From the NCBI GenBank assembly GCA_944548615.1, contig OX155963.1, positions 17,698,075-17,762,074 of the forward strand: a DNA stretch of 64,000 nt, read 5' to 3'. A program made the translations under genes and the position numbers. This document shows, in pieces, positions 1-9,689 of the stretch. Position 1 is the stretch's first letter. Each line of letters opens with the position of its first letter. Below the pieces are notes generated by a model. It had not been told where the DNA came from. It worked only from the letters and a program-made list of their open reading frames with translations, and did no database searches. This stretch comes from Micropterix aruncella (taxonomy: Eukaryota; Arthropoda; Insecta; Lepidoptera; Micropterigidae).

Positions 1-490
1 GAGAATTCGCATTCGGAGCTTGATGTCAAGTTTCCGGCCGCATATTATTACCTTTTCCATTTTCTTAAAGGACGCTCGGGCGATTTCAATCCGGGTAAGA
101 ATTTCTTGTTCGCAGTCCCATTCTTCGTTTACCCACGCCCCGAGGTATTTATACTGCCGGACTCGCTCTAAATCCGAACCTGACAGTTTGATTCTGGGGT
201 TTAGGTTTTTGTTCTTTGATACGACTAAAAATTTGGTCTTCGAGACATTTATGTTTAGGCCTGCATTCTGGCTGCATTCATGTACTTTGTCTAATATGAG
301 TTGTAAGCCTTGTCCTGTTGAGGCGAGCAGAACGGTGTCATCTGCTTATCTTAGGTTGTTAATAACTTTACCATTAATATTGACACCAATCTACAGGCCT
401 TCTAAAGCTTCTGTTATTATAGCTTCAGAGTATAGGTTGAAGAGTAAGGGCGACAGAATGCATCCCTGTCGAACACCGCGGCAAATGTCA
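1..490 (-). pseudogene. RTE-type non-LTR reverse transcriptase fragment, catalytic Tyr replaced by stop
   Basis: Read on the minus strand, about 462-488 encodes the RT motif GVRQGCILSP and is followed by an LFNLYSEAI-like stretch, a NGKVINNLR segment, an ADDT motif and an NVSKTKFLVVSK-like segment, in the order seen in RTE/BovB-like LINE reverse transcriptases. The codon that should encode the aromatic residue of Y/FADD (346-348, minus strand) is TAA, so the catalytic motif reads stop-A-D-D-T. The downstream thumb region (KYLG, then EEWDCEQEILTRIEIA) continues to the left window edge. This is a 5'-truncated relic; the rest lies outside the window. The clade is a motif-based judgement. Confidence 0.75.
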
Positions 491-514
491 ACTTGTTACA
501 TAACATAATAAGCA

Positions 515-819
515 TTAAATATGTAAGTACAGATATGTACCTAAAGAACAAAACAGAGCCGATCTCATTCTGAAATGAGTGAGTAGCGCAATGCCCACAC
601 CTTGAAGAGATAGGGACTCACAGAAAAATATCGAGATCTGAAGCTGTCGAACATAGCGGATTTATATGCCGTAAATGATCGTTAGGCTCGAGCACTGAAT
701 ATATAGCGTATTAGATTGTTCAACGACTTACTTACTATATGGAAACCAGTATTTTACTAAAAAACGCTACGTGTAGATGGGTTACTAAAATTGATTATTC
801 TGTTCAATATGACAAGTTT
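515..819. other. Unassigned intergenic sequence
   Basis: No ORF, repeat pair or hairpin that I can support. AT-rich sequence between the RTE relic and the first SINE copy. Confidence 0.5.
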
Positions 820-1104
820 CGTGGTATAACAATGTTTCTACTCTTTATTGTGAAGTTTCACAATGGGCGGATATACTGTCATGTGACAATCTCTTACAAC
901 CAACCCTACTGTGACGTATTTATATGTATGTGTGAGTGTAACGTGTGTAAGTGTGCGTCTTGTTATTGCATTCGATCGACAGAATTGAAAATGCAATTCC
1001 GTTCATTTGATCCCAACAGAAACTGGTGACCCAGCCGGGAATCGAACCCGAGACCTTACAATGTAAGATCAGGCGACCTAACCACTATGTCACCGAGCCC
1101 GTTG
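820..1104 (-). mobile_element. tRNA-derived SINE, copy 1
   Basis: On the minus strand the copy begins with a tRNA-like head: a box-A-like TAGTGGTTAGG (about 1079-1094) and a perfect box B GGTTCGATTCC (1038-1048). It continues into a non-tRNA body containing CAATTCTGTCGATCGAATGC and AATAACAAGA. The same head and body recur on the plus strand at 37505-37800, and shorter body copies occur at 11655-11765 and 42560-42655. Internal Pol III promoter boxes plus multiple dispersed copies support a SINE and not a functional tRNA; the anticodon arm does not fold convincingly. Confidence 0.75.
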
Positions 1105-1149
1105 GCATAGTAGTTAGGTCGTGTTAGGTCGCCAACATTATGGAGGCGC

Positions 1150-1365
1150 ACTGTAGAAGGCGATCTAAACTTTACTATACAGTATAAAATAATATTTTAA
1201 AAATATTATTTACGTAATGATGTACATTTTTAATTTCATGTACAGGTTTCATTGCGTAATAATTAGGCACTTTAATGTTCATTTAGACTTATTAGTCTAT
1301 CTAGATAGAATGCCATCTATTGATGGCATTCTGCCCTACATACAAAAACGCCATAGATGTCACTT
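1150..1365 (-). repeat. Dispersed repeat family A, inverted copy
   Basis: Inverted copy of sequence also found at 2690-3160 and 47700-48130. It shares a stretch with AATAATATT, a GTAATAATTA core and a small hairpin AGAATGCCATC/GATGGCATTCT. The family is unclassified; the hairpin end suggests a non-autonomous DNA transposon, which is inference. Confidence 0.5.
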
Positions 1366-1877
1366 ATAACTAAATATTTTTATTGTTTTATTAAAAACCA
1401 TTCATTATTAATTATGTTATAGACGACAAAATAAATTGCTAATAGTTTGGCCGTCAATGCTATCAGGGCTACCTGCATTTTACCGTCTTGGAAGAGTTAC
1501 CAAATCGTTCTATGGAGTTGCGCAATCTAATGCCATATATCGAAGACCTAGTTCTAAACTGCAGCAACTCAAAAAACATCCGTTTTGTGCTAAGGATGCA
1601 AAAGTGTTAAATTTTACCTTGGCTACTAATTCCAAACACTGACGATTTCAGTGTCTAAATTGAGTGTCTAAAAGCAGATATAGCACTTGTATTGTAGGCT
1701 AGATCAATCCATATTTTTTTCACTGTTTGTCACTGTTGAGAACTGGTTATATCAAGCATACAAACGAGTGTAAATATTATATTAAATATTTATAATTACA
1801 TAGAGTTACTATTAATATTCAATTTACTTCCATTTTAAAACTTTAAACTCAATTAGCTTGAAACAGAAGATGTCTAT
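1366..1877. other. Unassigned AT-rich stretch
   Basis: No supported gene. A short ORF at 1436-1642 has no recognisable domain and lacks splice or context support. Confidence 0.4.
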
Positions 1878-2267
1878 AGTACGGGCCAAAGGAACGTTCC
1901 GGTGAGGCACTAAATCATTAGGCTGGCCCCGCCCCTTTTACTACCTGCTTGTAGGGATGCGTGTCGCAACTTTCGCAGATTATCTGCCATGATATGCCAT
2001 GCTATGATAATCAGTTATCTATTAAGTACTCATTTGATAACTCACATAACATAATTAAGTAGGTCATTATTTAATTACTCTAATTCTAAAATACCACTTA
2101 AATCGAAAATATTAATACATATAGCAATCGGTACTATAATAAATGCAGATGTATAATACTGTTTAATCGAGCAAGCATAATTCATCGATAAGCAATATCG
2201 ACGTTAGCCGCATCCTTGTTGACAGCTCGGTTTATTACCCCATCGAAACGTTCCGTTGGCCCGTACT
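1878..2267. mobile_element. MITE with GTACGGGCC terminal inverted repeats
   Basis: The left end reads AGTACGGGCCAAAGGAACGT (about 1878-1897) and the right end is its near-perfect inverse, ACGTTCCGTTGGCCCGTACT (about 2248-2267). The ~390-bp interior has no ORF. Terminal inverted repeats of about 20 bp with one or two mismatches and no coding capacity fit a MITE. The target duplication could not be resolved by eye, so the superfamily is open. Confidence 0.6.
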
Positions 2268-2689
2268 TTAGTTGTTGCAGTTTAGATAGAACTTGCGTGT
2301 CAAATTATAATTATTTATAATCAATGGCGCGAGTAACCGACTCCACCGACTTTGGTTGGTCAGCGATATATTTTTAAAGTCATAGGTATCTGATCAACTT
2401 GCTATGTGGCAACAATTAATAATGCCCGAGGAAAGGAAATCGGGAGAGGAAGAGGAGAGAAAGGGAAGTTACTTCTTAGATAGGTAGTAAATCTTTGAGG
2501 TGAGTCTTAAATTGGAGTCTTTAATGGCATAAACTTATGACCCCTGAAACAGAATACCAAAACGACATTTAAATAGATTAAGGCACCAAAATAAACGAAA
2601 CGTAGGCCGCTATAATTTATATCAATAAAAATAATGCAGTCAATTATAGACAGAGTAAGTTTGCGTGGACAAAACTGGTTCTGTCACGG
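2268..2689. other. Unassigned intergenic sequence
   Basis: Nothing recognised. Includes a short purine-rich run near 2430-2470. Confidence 0.4.
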
Positions 2690-3160
2690 TACAGGTTCAG
2701 GTTACAAGAAATATAAAACCATTCATTATATATGGTATTAGATTGCTTAACTCCATAGTACGATTTGGCAACCGTTCTGAAATGGTGGATCTGATAGCAT
2801 TGGCGGCCAAAATAATAGCTATTTATTTGGCCATGTATAATAACATTGATGAATTTTTTTATTAAAGGACTAGGTTTTTTATAAAGGTAATGTTTTTTTT
2901 AATGGATTAGGAAGGATAAGACCCAATAATTTAACCAATGATATCAATAATTACATTCAATTATTAGCGCCATCTATCGCATTTTTATATAAGCTAATTA
3001 CATCACAGAAGTAATACGTTGAGATATAATGGCATCTATTAATCTATCTGAACATTAAGTGCGTAATTATTACGTATTGGAACCTATATACCAAATAAAA
3101 CATGACTCATCTTTATGTAAATAATATTAAAATAAAAAGAACTAAGATTTAAAAATTACT
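2690..3160 (+). repeat. Dispersed repeat family A, direct copy
   Basis: Matches 47700-48130 in the same orientation. Both share TATATGGTATTAGATTG, an ATTTATTTGGCCAT segment followed by TATAATAACAT, the phrase CACCATCTATCGCATTTTT (in variant form), and a common end ATGTAAATAATATTAAAATA. An inverted partial copy is at 1150-1365. The apparent 66-aa ORF here is repeat sequence, not a host gene. Confidence 0.6.
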
Positions 3161-3256
3161 TTGTTATTAGATTATTACTTTATAAGTGTATTACTTTATA
3201 GGCCTAATTTTTATGCGCGTGTAGAGCATAATTTACAGGGCGTCACCATACTATTA

Positions 3257-3698
3257 CACTGAGAAAAATATTGTATTTCTTCCTACAATGTCGTTTTTTT
3301 ATTACGGTTTTATTCAGAATAATGATGTTTCAATCGTAAGATTGTTGAATTGCAAGGAATTTTGCTGAAACTCCATTGCTCTATTATATTGTTTCACCAT
3401 GCTCCGTACGGGTAATACGAAAATAACGGTATAATGTAGCTTCAACATGATTCTTGTAAGTGACTTACAACAATCATGTTGAAGAATGCTTTACGTGTGT
3501 AATAACATGCTGTCATGACAAAAGCAAGAACTCGTTGTACGCCGTAATGAATGTGTAGTTATTATGCCCGTGACGTGGTAACTACGCCGTTACGCGTCAT
3601 ATTGATTCACACGTACGAACCACAGTACAGGTTATATACTTAATCCCCTTTGAAACATGCGTATTTCCGTGTATAACAGCGATATATTTTTCTCAGTG
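3257..3698. mobile_element. 442-bp MITE with TA target duplication
   Basis: The ends are perfect 15-bp inverted repeats, CACTGAGAAAAATAT at 3257 and its reverse complement ending at 3698, each bordered by TA (3255-3256 and 3699-3700). That is the signature of a Tc1/mariner-superfamily non-autonomous element. The interior has a near-perfect hairpin at about 3440-3486 with arms CTTCAACATGATT and AATCATGTTGAAG. No ORF. Confidence 0.8.
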
Positions 3699-3715
3699 TA
3701 TACCAAAGTCGCCAT

Positions 3716-3731
3716 AATAATAATAATAAAC

Positions 3732-3766
<35 letters not shown>

Positions 3767-3800
3767 CATAAACATAATAATAATAATAAACATAATAATA
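3716..3800. repeat. AAT microsatellite
   Basis: Imperfect (AAT)n array interrupted by AAACAT units. Confidence 0.9.
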
Positions 3801-3918
3801 GAAGACTAATCACTTTTCGGAACTATGTTCACGTTGTTTTTCGTAATAAAATCCTGGTTGCCAAATTGTAGTCAAGCAATCTAATAGAGTCTGGCCATAA
3901 AGAGTAAATCCTACGTTT

Positions 3919-4403
3919 TGATACAACTCTTTACTCTCTATCTCGGAAGGTAGCTCTTATTGTAGAATTAACTGTTCCATGGGAATCAAATATCCGAAAA
4001 GACCACGAGTACAAATTAAATAAATACCATGATCTCGCAAATGCTGTCACCCGGAACGGCTTCACTGTTCACCTTCACGCGGTGGAAGTTAGCGCTCGTG
4101 GCCTGCCAGCCAAATATCTGTTTCACCTCTTTAAAGATTTTGGTCTTTCCAGAAAATAATCAACTTTTTCCTAGAAAAATGATCTAAAATCGCAACTTCC
4201 GCATCTCAAATTCTATGTCTTCGAAGAAGGAGTGAATGGGTGGTAAGGTGAAAGCTCACACGTGGCTAGACTGATGTCCTAAACCTACCACAGTCGGTCG
4301 TTAGTCCGGAATCCACTGCTCATCCCCCAGAAGTGTAAAAATAGTATGATGATGGGCCCGACTCCGGTCGGTGAATTCCATGGCAGCTCCGTTTGTATTT
4401 TAT
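3919..4403 (+). pseudogene. R2-superfamily-like LINE 3' end, degenerate copy
   Basis: Nucleotide-level match to 18348-18832 (plus) and to the inverse of 61908-62400. It encodes the C-terminal tail of the endonuclease domain (LTVPWESN, then KYHDLANAVTRNGF and GLPAK), but it has an early stop after the 'DFGLSRK' position and several substitutions. It ends with the family 3' UTR (GGGCCCGACTCCGGTCGGTG, then CTCCGTTTGTATTT) and no poly(A). It is 5'-truncated just before the YSLSRK-like region, a typical product of incomplete target-primed reverse transcription. Confidence 0.7.
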
Positions 4404-4555
4404 TTAAAGCAAAAGAATATGAATACCTAACGAGAATTAATGACAAACTGGACGAGATTTCATGAACTGAACTAACAGGGAAAAAAATATCTGTCATAAG
4501 GGCCGACGTCGAATTGACATCTATGTACTCTTAATGGCCAGACTTTACGCTATAT
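4404..4555. repeat. Dispersed repeat shared with 21335-21495
   Basis: Shares AAAGAATATGAATA, GAGAATTAATGACAA, TTCATGAACTGA and GTCGAATTGA in the same order with 21335-21495. It directly abuts the LINE 3' end, so the LINE may have inserted beside or within it. Confidence 0.5.
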
Positions 4556-4583
4556 AATCAATGATAAAACGAGACTTTTAAAG

Positions 4584-4676
4584 CATTAATTAATTGCATC
4601 CATAAACTAAGTTTATGCCTATTCTGGCATAGACTTTGTTTATGGATTCTATCCAAATGTTTAATTATTAATTAAT
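4584..4676. repeat. Hairpin-forming inverted repeat
   Basis: Arms TCCATAAACTAAGTTTATGCC (4599-4619, near) and GGCATAGACTTTGTTTATGGA (4627-4647, near) pair around a short loop; TTAATTAATT-like sequence lies outside both arms. It may be a short MITE relic. No protein-coding potential. Confidence 0.55.
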
Positions 4677-4679
4677 AGA

Positions 4680-5695
4680 CTCATAATCATCATCAGGTAG
4701 ACGTCCACTGTTGGACATAGGCCTCCCCTATAGAATGCCATGACGAGCAGTCGCCTCCATCCACCCACTCCCTGCGACTTTGGCTATGTCGTCGGTCCAT
4801 CTTGCGGGGGGCCGTCCCACACCGCGTCTTCCGGTTCGTGGTCGCCATTCGAAACCTTTTTTTCCCAACGGTTGTCGGTTCTGCGAGCTATATGGCCTGC
4901 CCATTGCCATTTCATGTTGGCAATTTTACGAGCTATATCAGTGACCTTGGTTCTTCTGCGGATTTCCTCATTTCGGATCCTATCACGCAGTGAAACTCCA
5001 AGCATTGCTCTCTCCGTGGCTAGTTGCGCAACGTTGAGCTTGTGTATGAGGCCAATAGTTAGCGACAACGTCTCAGTGCCGTATGTTATCACTGGCAACA
5101 AGAACTGATTATATAGATTTGTCTTGAGGCTCTGCGGTATTCGTGACGAGAAGATATGGCGTAATTTCTTGAACGCTGCCCAACCGACTTGGATTTGCCG
5201 GCAGACCACCTTGTCGAAGTTGAGTCTGCCTAGTTCGATCGTCTGACCCAAATAAACATACTGGTCGACAGCTTCAATAGTATCGTTCCCAACAATACCG
5301 GTATGGGTGCGACATGGGCATTCGACATGATTTTGTCTTACCCATGTTCATTTTAAACCCACACGGTTTTAGAGACGGTATTGAGGTCTCTGAGCATTGT
5401 GCCAAGGTTCTACATCGATTCCGCCATGATAACCACATCATCAGCGAATCGGAGGTGAGTGATATATTCGCCATTGATGTCGACGCCATATCAGTTCCAG
5501 TTCAAAAGCTTAAAAACATCCTCCAATTCAGAGGTGAACAGTTTCGGAGAATAACATCTCCCTGTCTCACCCCCTATTGCAATTGGGTTGGATATGTGCT
5601 TTTATCCTGAAGTCGGATACACATCGTGACATTGTTATACAAACACTTCAACACTTCGATGTACCTGTAGTCTATTTGGCACCACTGTAATGCCC
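4680..5695 (-). pseudogene. RTE-type LINE, RT 3' half with frameshifts
   Basis: On the minus strand the order is GVRQGD (about 5553-5570), ITHLR-FADD-VVIMA (FADD at 5437-5448), NMGKTKS, YLGQTIELGR, a conserved thumb segment (GVSLRDRIRNEE, KWQWAGHIARRT, GRPPARWTDDI) and the RTE terminal motif GEAYVQQWTST followed by a stop at 4693-4695. A short ATG/ATTATG tail follows. The FADD catalytic motif is intact, but the frame breaks at least three times (around 5250, 4910 and 5570), so the copy cannot encode one protein. It is 5'-truncated near 5695. Confidence 0.85.
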
Positions 5696-5871
5696 ACGAT
5701 ATGCATAGAATTAAATGACTGATTGAATGAGATGTTTAATATGACATTGAATGAAATGATTAATAGACTAAGGGAATGTTTTTCTTCTGTAATTAAATAT
5801 TAATATTTTGTCGGTTTAAATAAACAAAATAATTAAAGAAATATAAAATAAATTCCACGCTGCCTTCGCGT

Positions 5872-8800
5872 TTAGTATTCTTGCTGCTCGCGGGTCGCTT
5901 GATAAGAGAAAAGATTTCGTTGCTGGTCAGAATTCGGTGGTTTCAGATTCCCCAAAGCGGCCTCGAAAAGAACATCGTTGATGGCTTTCTCGGCATAAAG
6001 CCTCTGCATGGGGTCCAAGTATTTCAATTTGCTGGTCCAAATCCTGGCTTGCATCATATCGCAGTCCTCCGCCTGGTCGAGGTGCGCAGTCGCGCGTTCC
6101 AGAAGCACTTCCTCCATTGAGGTTTCATCATCTGGCTCTGGTATATCGCATTTGATCCTCTTTGTCAAGGGTTCCATAAACTTTGGCGATAGGTCGTTCC
6201 CGTAGGTCTGTGGTGGTGGTGATGAGGACGAACGAGGATGGGTGTCGTCGAATGACTCACAATTAATTTCCTGGAAATAATCATCAGAGTGAGCAATATT
6301 ATAACCATCGGGAAGTCCGAGTTTTCAAAGAATAACGGGAGTCGTGTTTTTATTATTTTTAATATACATATTATGTAGGTACGTGTTTTTATCTAATTCT
6401 TTCTGCTGCTTCCTCCATAGGTAGGTTAATGCTTGGCCACATCGCAAAGGTGACAGCGAGTAGGGACCACTGTTATGTGGGAAAAATATATAGGAAAGAT
6501 TGAGAGAGACATAGACAGTGGCTAAAGGATTGGCCAACGTGTAGAGCGGGCATTAGGAACACACTTTTAGTTTGTGTTTCCAATCTGTTGAGTACAGCGC
6601 CTGCTCGAGGAAACTTGGCGCCCTAGGCAAAAGACTAGTATGGCGCCCATTTAAAAAATCACTAAACATTAATTGTGTAATTTTTAATCAAATAATTAGA
6701 GCACAGATATGATTTACCTACTTATATATAATTATAATACAAACTTTTTTTTTAAAAATACAACCGACTTTAAATAATTTTTGCACCTATTTTCCAGTTA
6801 TTTTGATTTTAAAACCAAACTACTAAACCAATTTTGATTAAATTTCTATGGGACCAATCTGAAAGTATATTCTTTCAAGTACAAAAAGAATTTTCCAAAT
6901 CGCTTCATAAATGACGGAGATCTGAGGTAACAAACATAAAAAAAAATAATAAAAAAAACATTCAACCGAATTGAGAACCTCCTCCTTTTACTGAAGTCGG
7001 TTAAAAAGAGAATATATCCACCTTCTTTAGCTGTATGGAGTAAAATATAAGAATTTTTTAAAAGACTAATTAGAGATTAAATTTAGCAAGTTCAATCAAT
7101 CAGTTCTACCCTGGACAACGGCGGCTGCAACGTCACCAAAACATCGGGTGTTACAAATTTCACGCGGTAAATTCGTTTTCTATCCTATTTATAATATCAA
7201 ACAACCGCGTTAGTCTTCGATTTTATATAAATCAAGCAAGTTTTATTTTCCTTGCCTTTATTTTAGCAAAAGTGGAAACGATCTCCTTTAATTCTATTGT
7301 TTGAGCTATTTTTTGTTCTATAGATAAAGTCGACAACCCCACAAGTCTTTCTTGGGTCATTGTGGAGCGCAGATACGTTTTAGTGCCTCGCCGCGCCGCC
7401 CCCCAAAATACAAGCGCCCTAGGCAAATTGCCTAGTTTGCCTATATGGACGGGCCGGCCCTGGTTGAGTAGTACCTTGATCACAGCGAAAACTTGATGAG
7501 TAGGTAGATATCATTCGTTGAAAATTTGTGAATGAGAACTGTGCTTTTTATCCCAGGTCTCCCCTGCTTTAGCAGTAGTTATTAAAACAAAATATACTGA
7601 CCTCTCCTACGTCGAAGTTGAACGCTTCTAATCTGTTGAGAAACTGTAAAGCATGGAAGTTCCACGACGTTGGTCTGTATACGTCTTTTTCCTCAATGGC
7701 AGTTTTTCTGGACCAAATTACTTTTTTATACTCTCTCCTTCAAAGAAATTAAATATAGATTATTCGTGGCTGGCGAATGACATAAAATGACAAAGAAAAA
7801 TAGCTTGATCTAGTACGGGTTGGTGAAGATGATTGTATGCCTGCAGCTCAATCGGATTAAGTTTTTGGGCGATATCGTAGATGAATACACACACACATAC
7901 ACACTGACAAACTTCCATCTGGAAATGGTATTAATTGTCTAAGGGTGGCTCTAAACGGATATTTCCGTCTTCATCCCGAAAAACATTTTGGACGTTCAAA
8001 AGAACTTTCCCTCCTCGCTGTTTGGTAGGCCGGGAAAGTGAAAGTCTGTTCCCAAAACGATCTTTTCTTGCAATAATTTTGCGCAATATGGAAAAAGTGC
8101 GATTTCAAACGAAAAAAAAATGTGCGGGTCGGCTTCGACGCGCGACTGGAGTTTGTTATTGAATATACAAAAAACAAAGGAGGTAAATTGATTGAGTGAT
8201 TGATTAATCAATTGATCGATCGATCGATCAATCGATCGATCAATCGATCAATCAATCAATCAATAAATCAATCGTCAATCATCAATCATCAACCCTCAAT
8301 CAATCATTAAATCACCAATCATCAATCAATCAATCACCACCAATCAATCATCATCAACCAATCCTCATCAATCAATCATCATCAATCAATTATCATCAAG
8401 CAATCATCGTCAATCAATCATCATCAATCAAATCAGCATCAATCAATCATCATCAATCAATCATCATCATCAATCATTAAACATCAATCAGTATTGCCAA
8501 TCAATCACCATCAATCAAACCAGCATCAACCAATCAACTATCTTAAATCAATTATCATCAATCAAACATCATCCATCAATCATCATCAATCAATCATCAT
8601 CAATCAATCATGATCAATCAATTATCATCAATCAATCATCATCAATCAAACAACATCAATCAATCCTCATCATTCAACGATCATTAATCAATCATCATTA
8701 ATCAATTATCAAACAATTATCAATCAATCGATCATCAATCAATCTATTGCGTCTAATTAACGTTAATTAGATTATATACCAGGGAGCAAAATCAAGCATT

Positions 8801-9407
8801 TTTACAAAATCAAGCATTTTTGGTAAATATAAAAAAAATGTGCGTGTCAGCTTCGTCGCGCGACTGGAGTGCGATTATCTCAGATTGCAATCTGCTGATT
8901 TGATATCTGTCTCATTTCATAGCTCGACAAATGTATAGTCATTAAGGGTTGGCTCGGAACCTGGCAAATTTTATCGAAGTTATGATCTCCTGTTGGGTTG
9001 CACTCTTTTCAATTTTCAAACTTTTCTGACATCAAAAGTAACGTTTTAACATTCGAATTTACTATCCATCAAATTCTCATACTTTAATGAAATCGATTCT
9101 TGAATAAACTCCAAAAACTCATTTCGACAAACGTGCTTTTCTGCAGTTAGCGATTCAAATATAGTCCAATGTAATATAGTTACCTATAATTCGATCGCAT
9201 GGAGTTGATTTTCATTCGCGCATCTTCCCTGGTGGAGTTCGGGCAAGCTTTCCTCAGGACGAGCACTAACTTGTCAAGTGCCACTTCGCGACTGTACTTG
9301 TTGGAGTAATTCTGGTGTTTCGGATCCCACAGTTCTGGTAACGTCTCGTAAGTTTCAATAAATTCTCTGGCAATTGGTTCGGCTATGAAGCGCGCGCCCG
9401 CCTCCAT
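5872..9407 (-). CDS. MADF-BESS domain protein, three exons
   Basis: CDS = complement(join(5872..6270, 7602..7737, 9184..9407)), 252 aa. Exon 1 ends AG|GTAAC at 9184; exon 2 starts after GAAG at 7737 and ends GAG|GTCAGT at 7602; exon 3 starts after TTTCCAG at 6270. Phases (2, 0) join without a stop. The MADF domain spans about residues 14-110 (EFIETYETLPELWD, YSREVALDKL, then across the splice SNYR|REYKKV and DVYRPTSWNF). A C-terminal BESS motif is at about 195-228 (YLDPMQRLYAEKAINDVL, LGNL), preceded by a Ser/Pro-rich linker and a basic KRIK patch. MADF binds DNA and BESS mediates protein contacts in insect transcription factors of this family. The start ATG at 9407 has a G at -3 and +4; the frame has a TAA upstream at 9507-9509. 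The exact target is unknown. Confidence 0.85.
6595..7462 (-). mobile_element. hAT element with 8-bp target duplication, in intron 2 of the MADF-BESS gene
   Basis: The 868-bp element is bounded by CAGCGCCTGCTC and the inverse of CAGGGCCGGCCC (9 of 12 positions alike) and flanked by perfect 8-bp direct repeats GTTGAGTA (6587-6594, 7463-7470), diagnostic of hAT transposition. On the minus strand 7232-7400 encodes the hAT C-terminal dimerisation segment (STMTQERL, LSTLSIEQ, then KARKIKL) of ZMYM-like transposases. The rest of the transposase is missing, so it is a non-autonomous deletion derivative. It lies wholly inside the intron and should be spliced out. Confidence 0.85.
7820..7935 (+). repeat. 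Fragment of the CA-containing dispersed repeat family B
   Basis: Matches the module at 30940-31060 and 55630-55750: AGCTCAATCGG, then GGGCGATATCGT, a short ACACACAC run, and GACAAACTTC. In intron 1 of the MADF-BESS gene. Confidence 0.55.
7936..8164. repeat. Unclassified segment whose end is duplicated across the ATCA array
   Basis: The end of this segment (8105-8148: AATGTGCGGGTCGGCTTCG, CGCGCGACTGGAGT) recurs with few changes at 8826-8870 in the same orientation, bracketing the tetranucleotide array. Overlapping ORFs on both strands have no recognisable domain. Confidence 0.5.
8165..8746. repeat. (ATCA)n / ATCATCA satellite-like array
   Basis: About 580 bp of variants of CAATCAATCATCAT, starting with an alternating ATCG/ATCA run. 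It is flanked by the duplicated GTGCG...GACTGGAGT segments. It lies in intron 1 of the MADF-BESS gene. Confidence 0.9.
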
Positions 9408-9540
9408 AGCTTCCGTGCGGTACTGACGCGACTGATCGCCACGCAAGCGCACGCGGTCAATCCGATTGTCAGTCCCCCCTTGCGCCCTCCTTCCTCGCGC
9501 CACAGATTATCAATGGAGTATCAGTACTACAGATGCGTCA
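9408..9540 (-). promoter_or_regulatory. Probable 5' UTR / proximal promoter of the MADF-BESS gene
   Basis: GC-richer than its surroundings (CpG-containing 9390-9500), open in the MADF frame back to a TAA at 9507-9509 but with no upstream ATG in frame. No TATA box or initiator can be assigned by eye. Confidence 0.4.
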
Positions 9541-9689
9541 CACATTTGAAAGCAGCTTTATTTACATGAGGTGCCCCGAAGGATTAAGCCCAGGGCATTT
9601 GTTTGTTTCTAATCTTTATTAAGAAATTTCAAAATAAGCTGGTTTATTATCTCTACAACCAGTCAATCTGTTCCTACTATGAAGTTTTT
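9541..9689. other. Unassigned sequence
   Basis: No feature recognised upstream of the MADF-BESS gene before the mariner end. Confidence 0.4.

Noticed and set aside
1038..1104. A possible functional tRNA gene (good box B, acceptor-like ends)
   Set aside because: The anticodon arm does not fold well, the sequence recurs with a conserved non-tRNA body at 37505 and shorter body copies elsewhere, so it is a SINE head.
8165..8746. A CRISPR-like array of short repeats
   Set aside because: Units are contiguous variants of ATCA without spacers, in a eukaryotic intron.
9180..9503. MADF exon starting at 9503 with GTG
   Set aside because: GTG is not a credible eukaryotic start here; ATG at 9407 has a good context and keeps the MADF domain intact.
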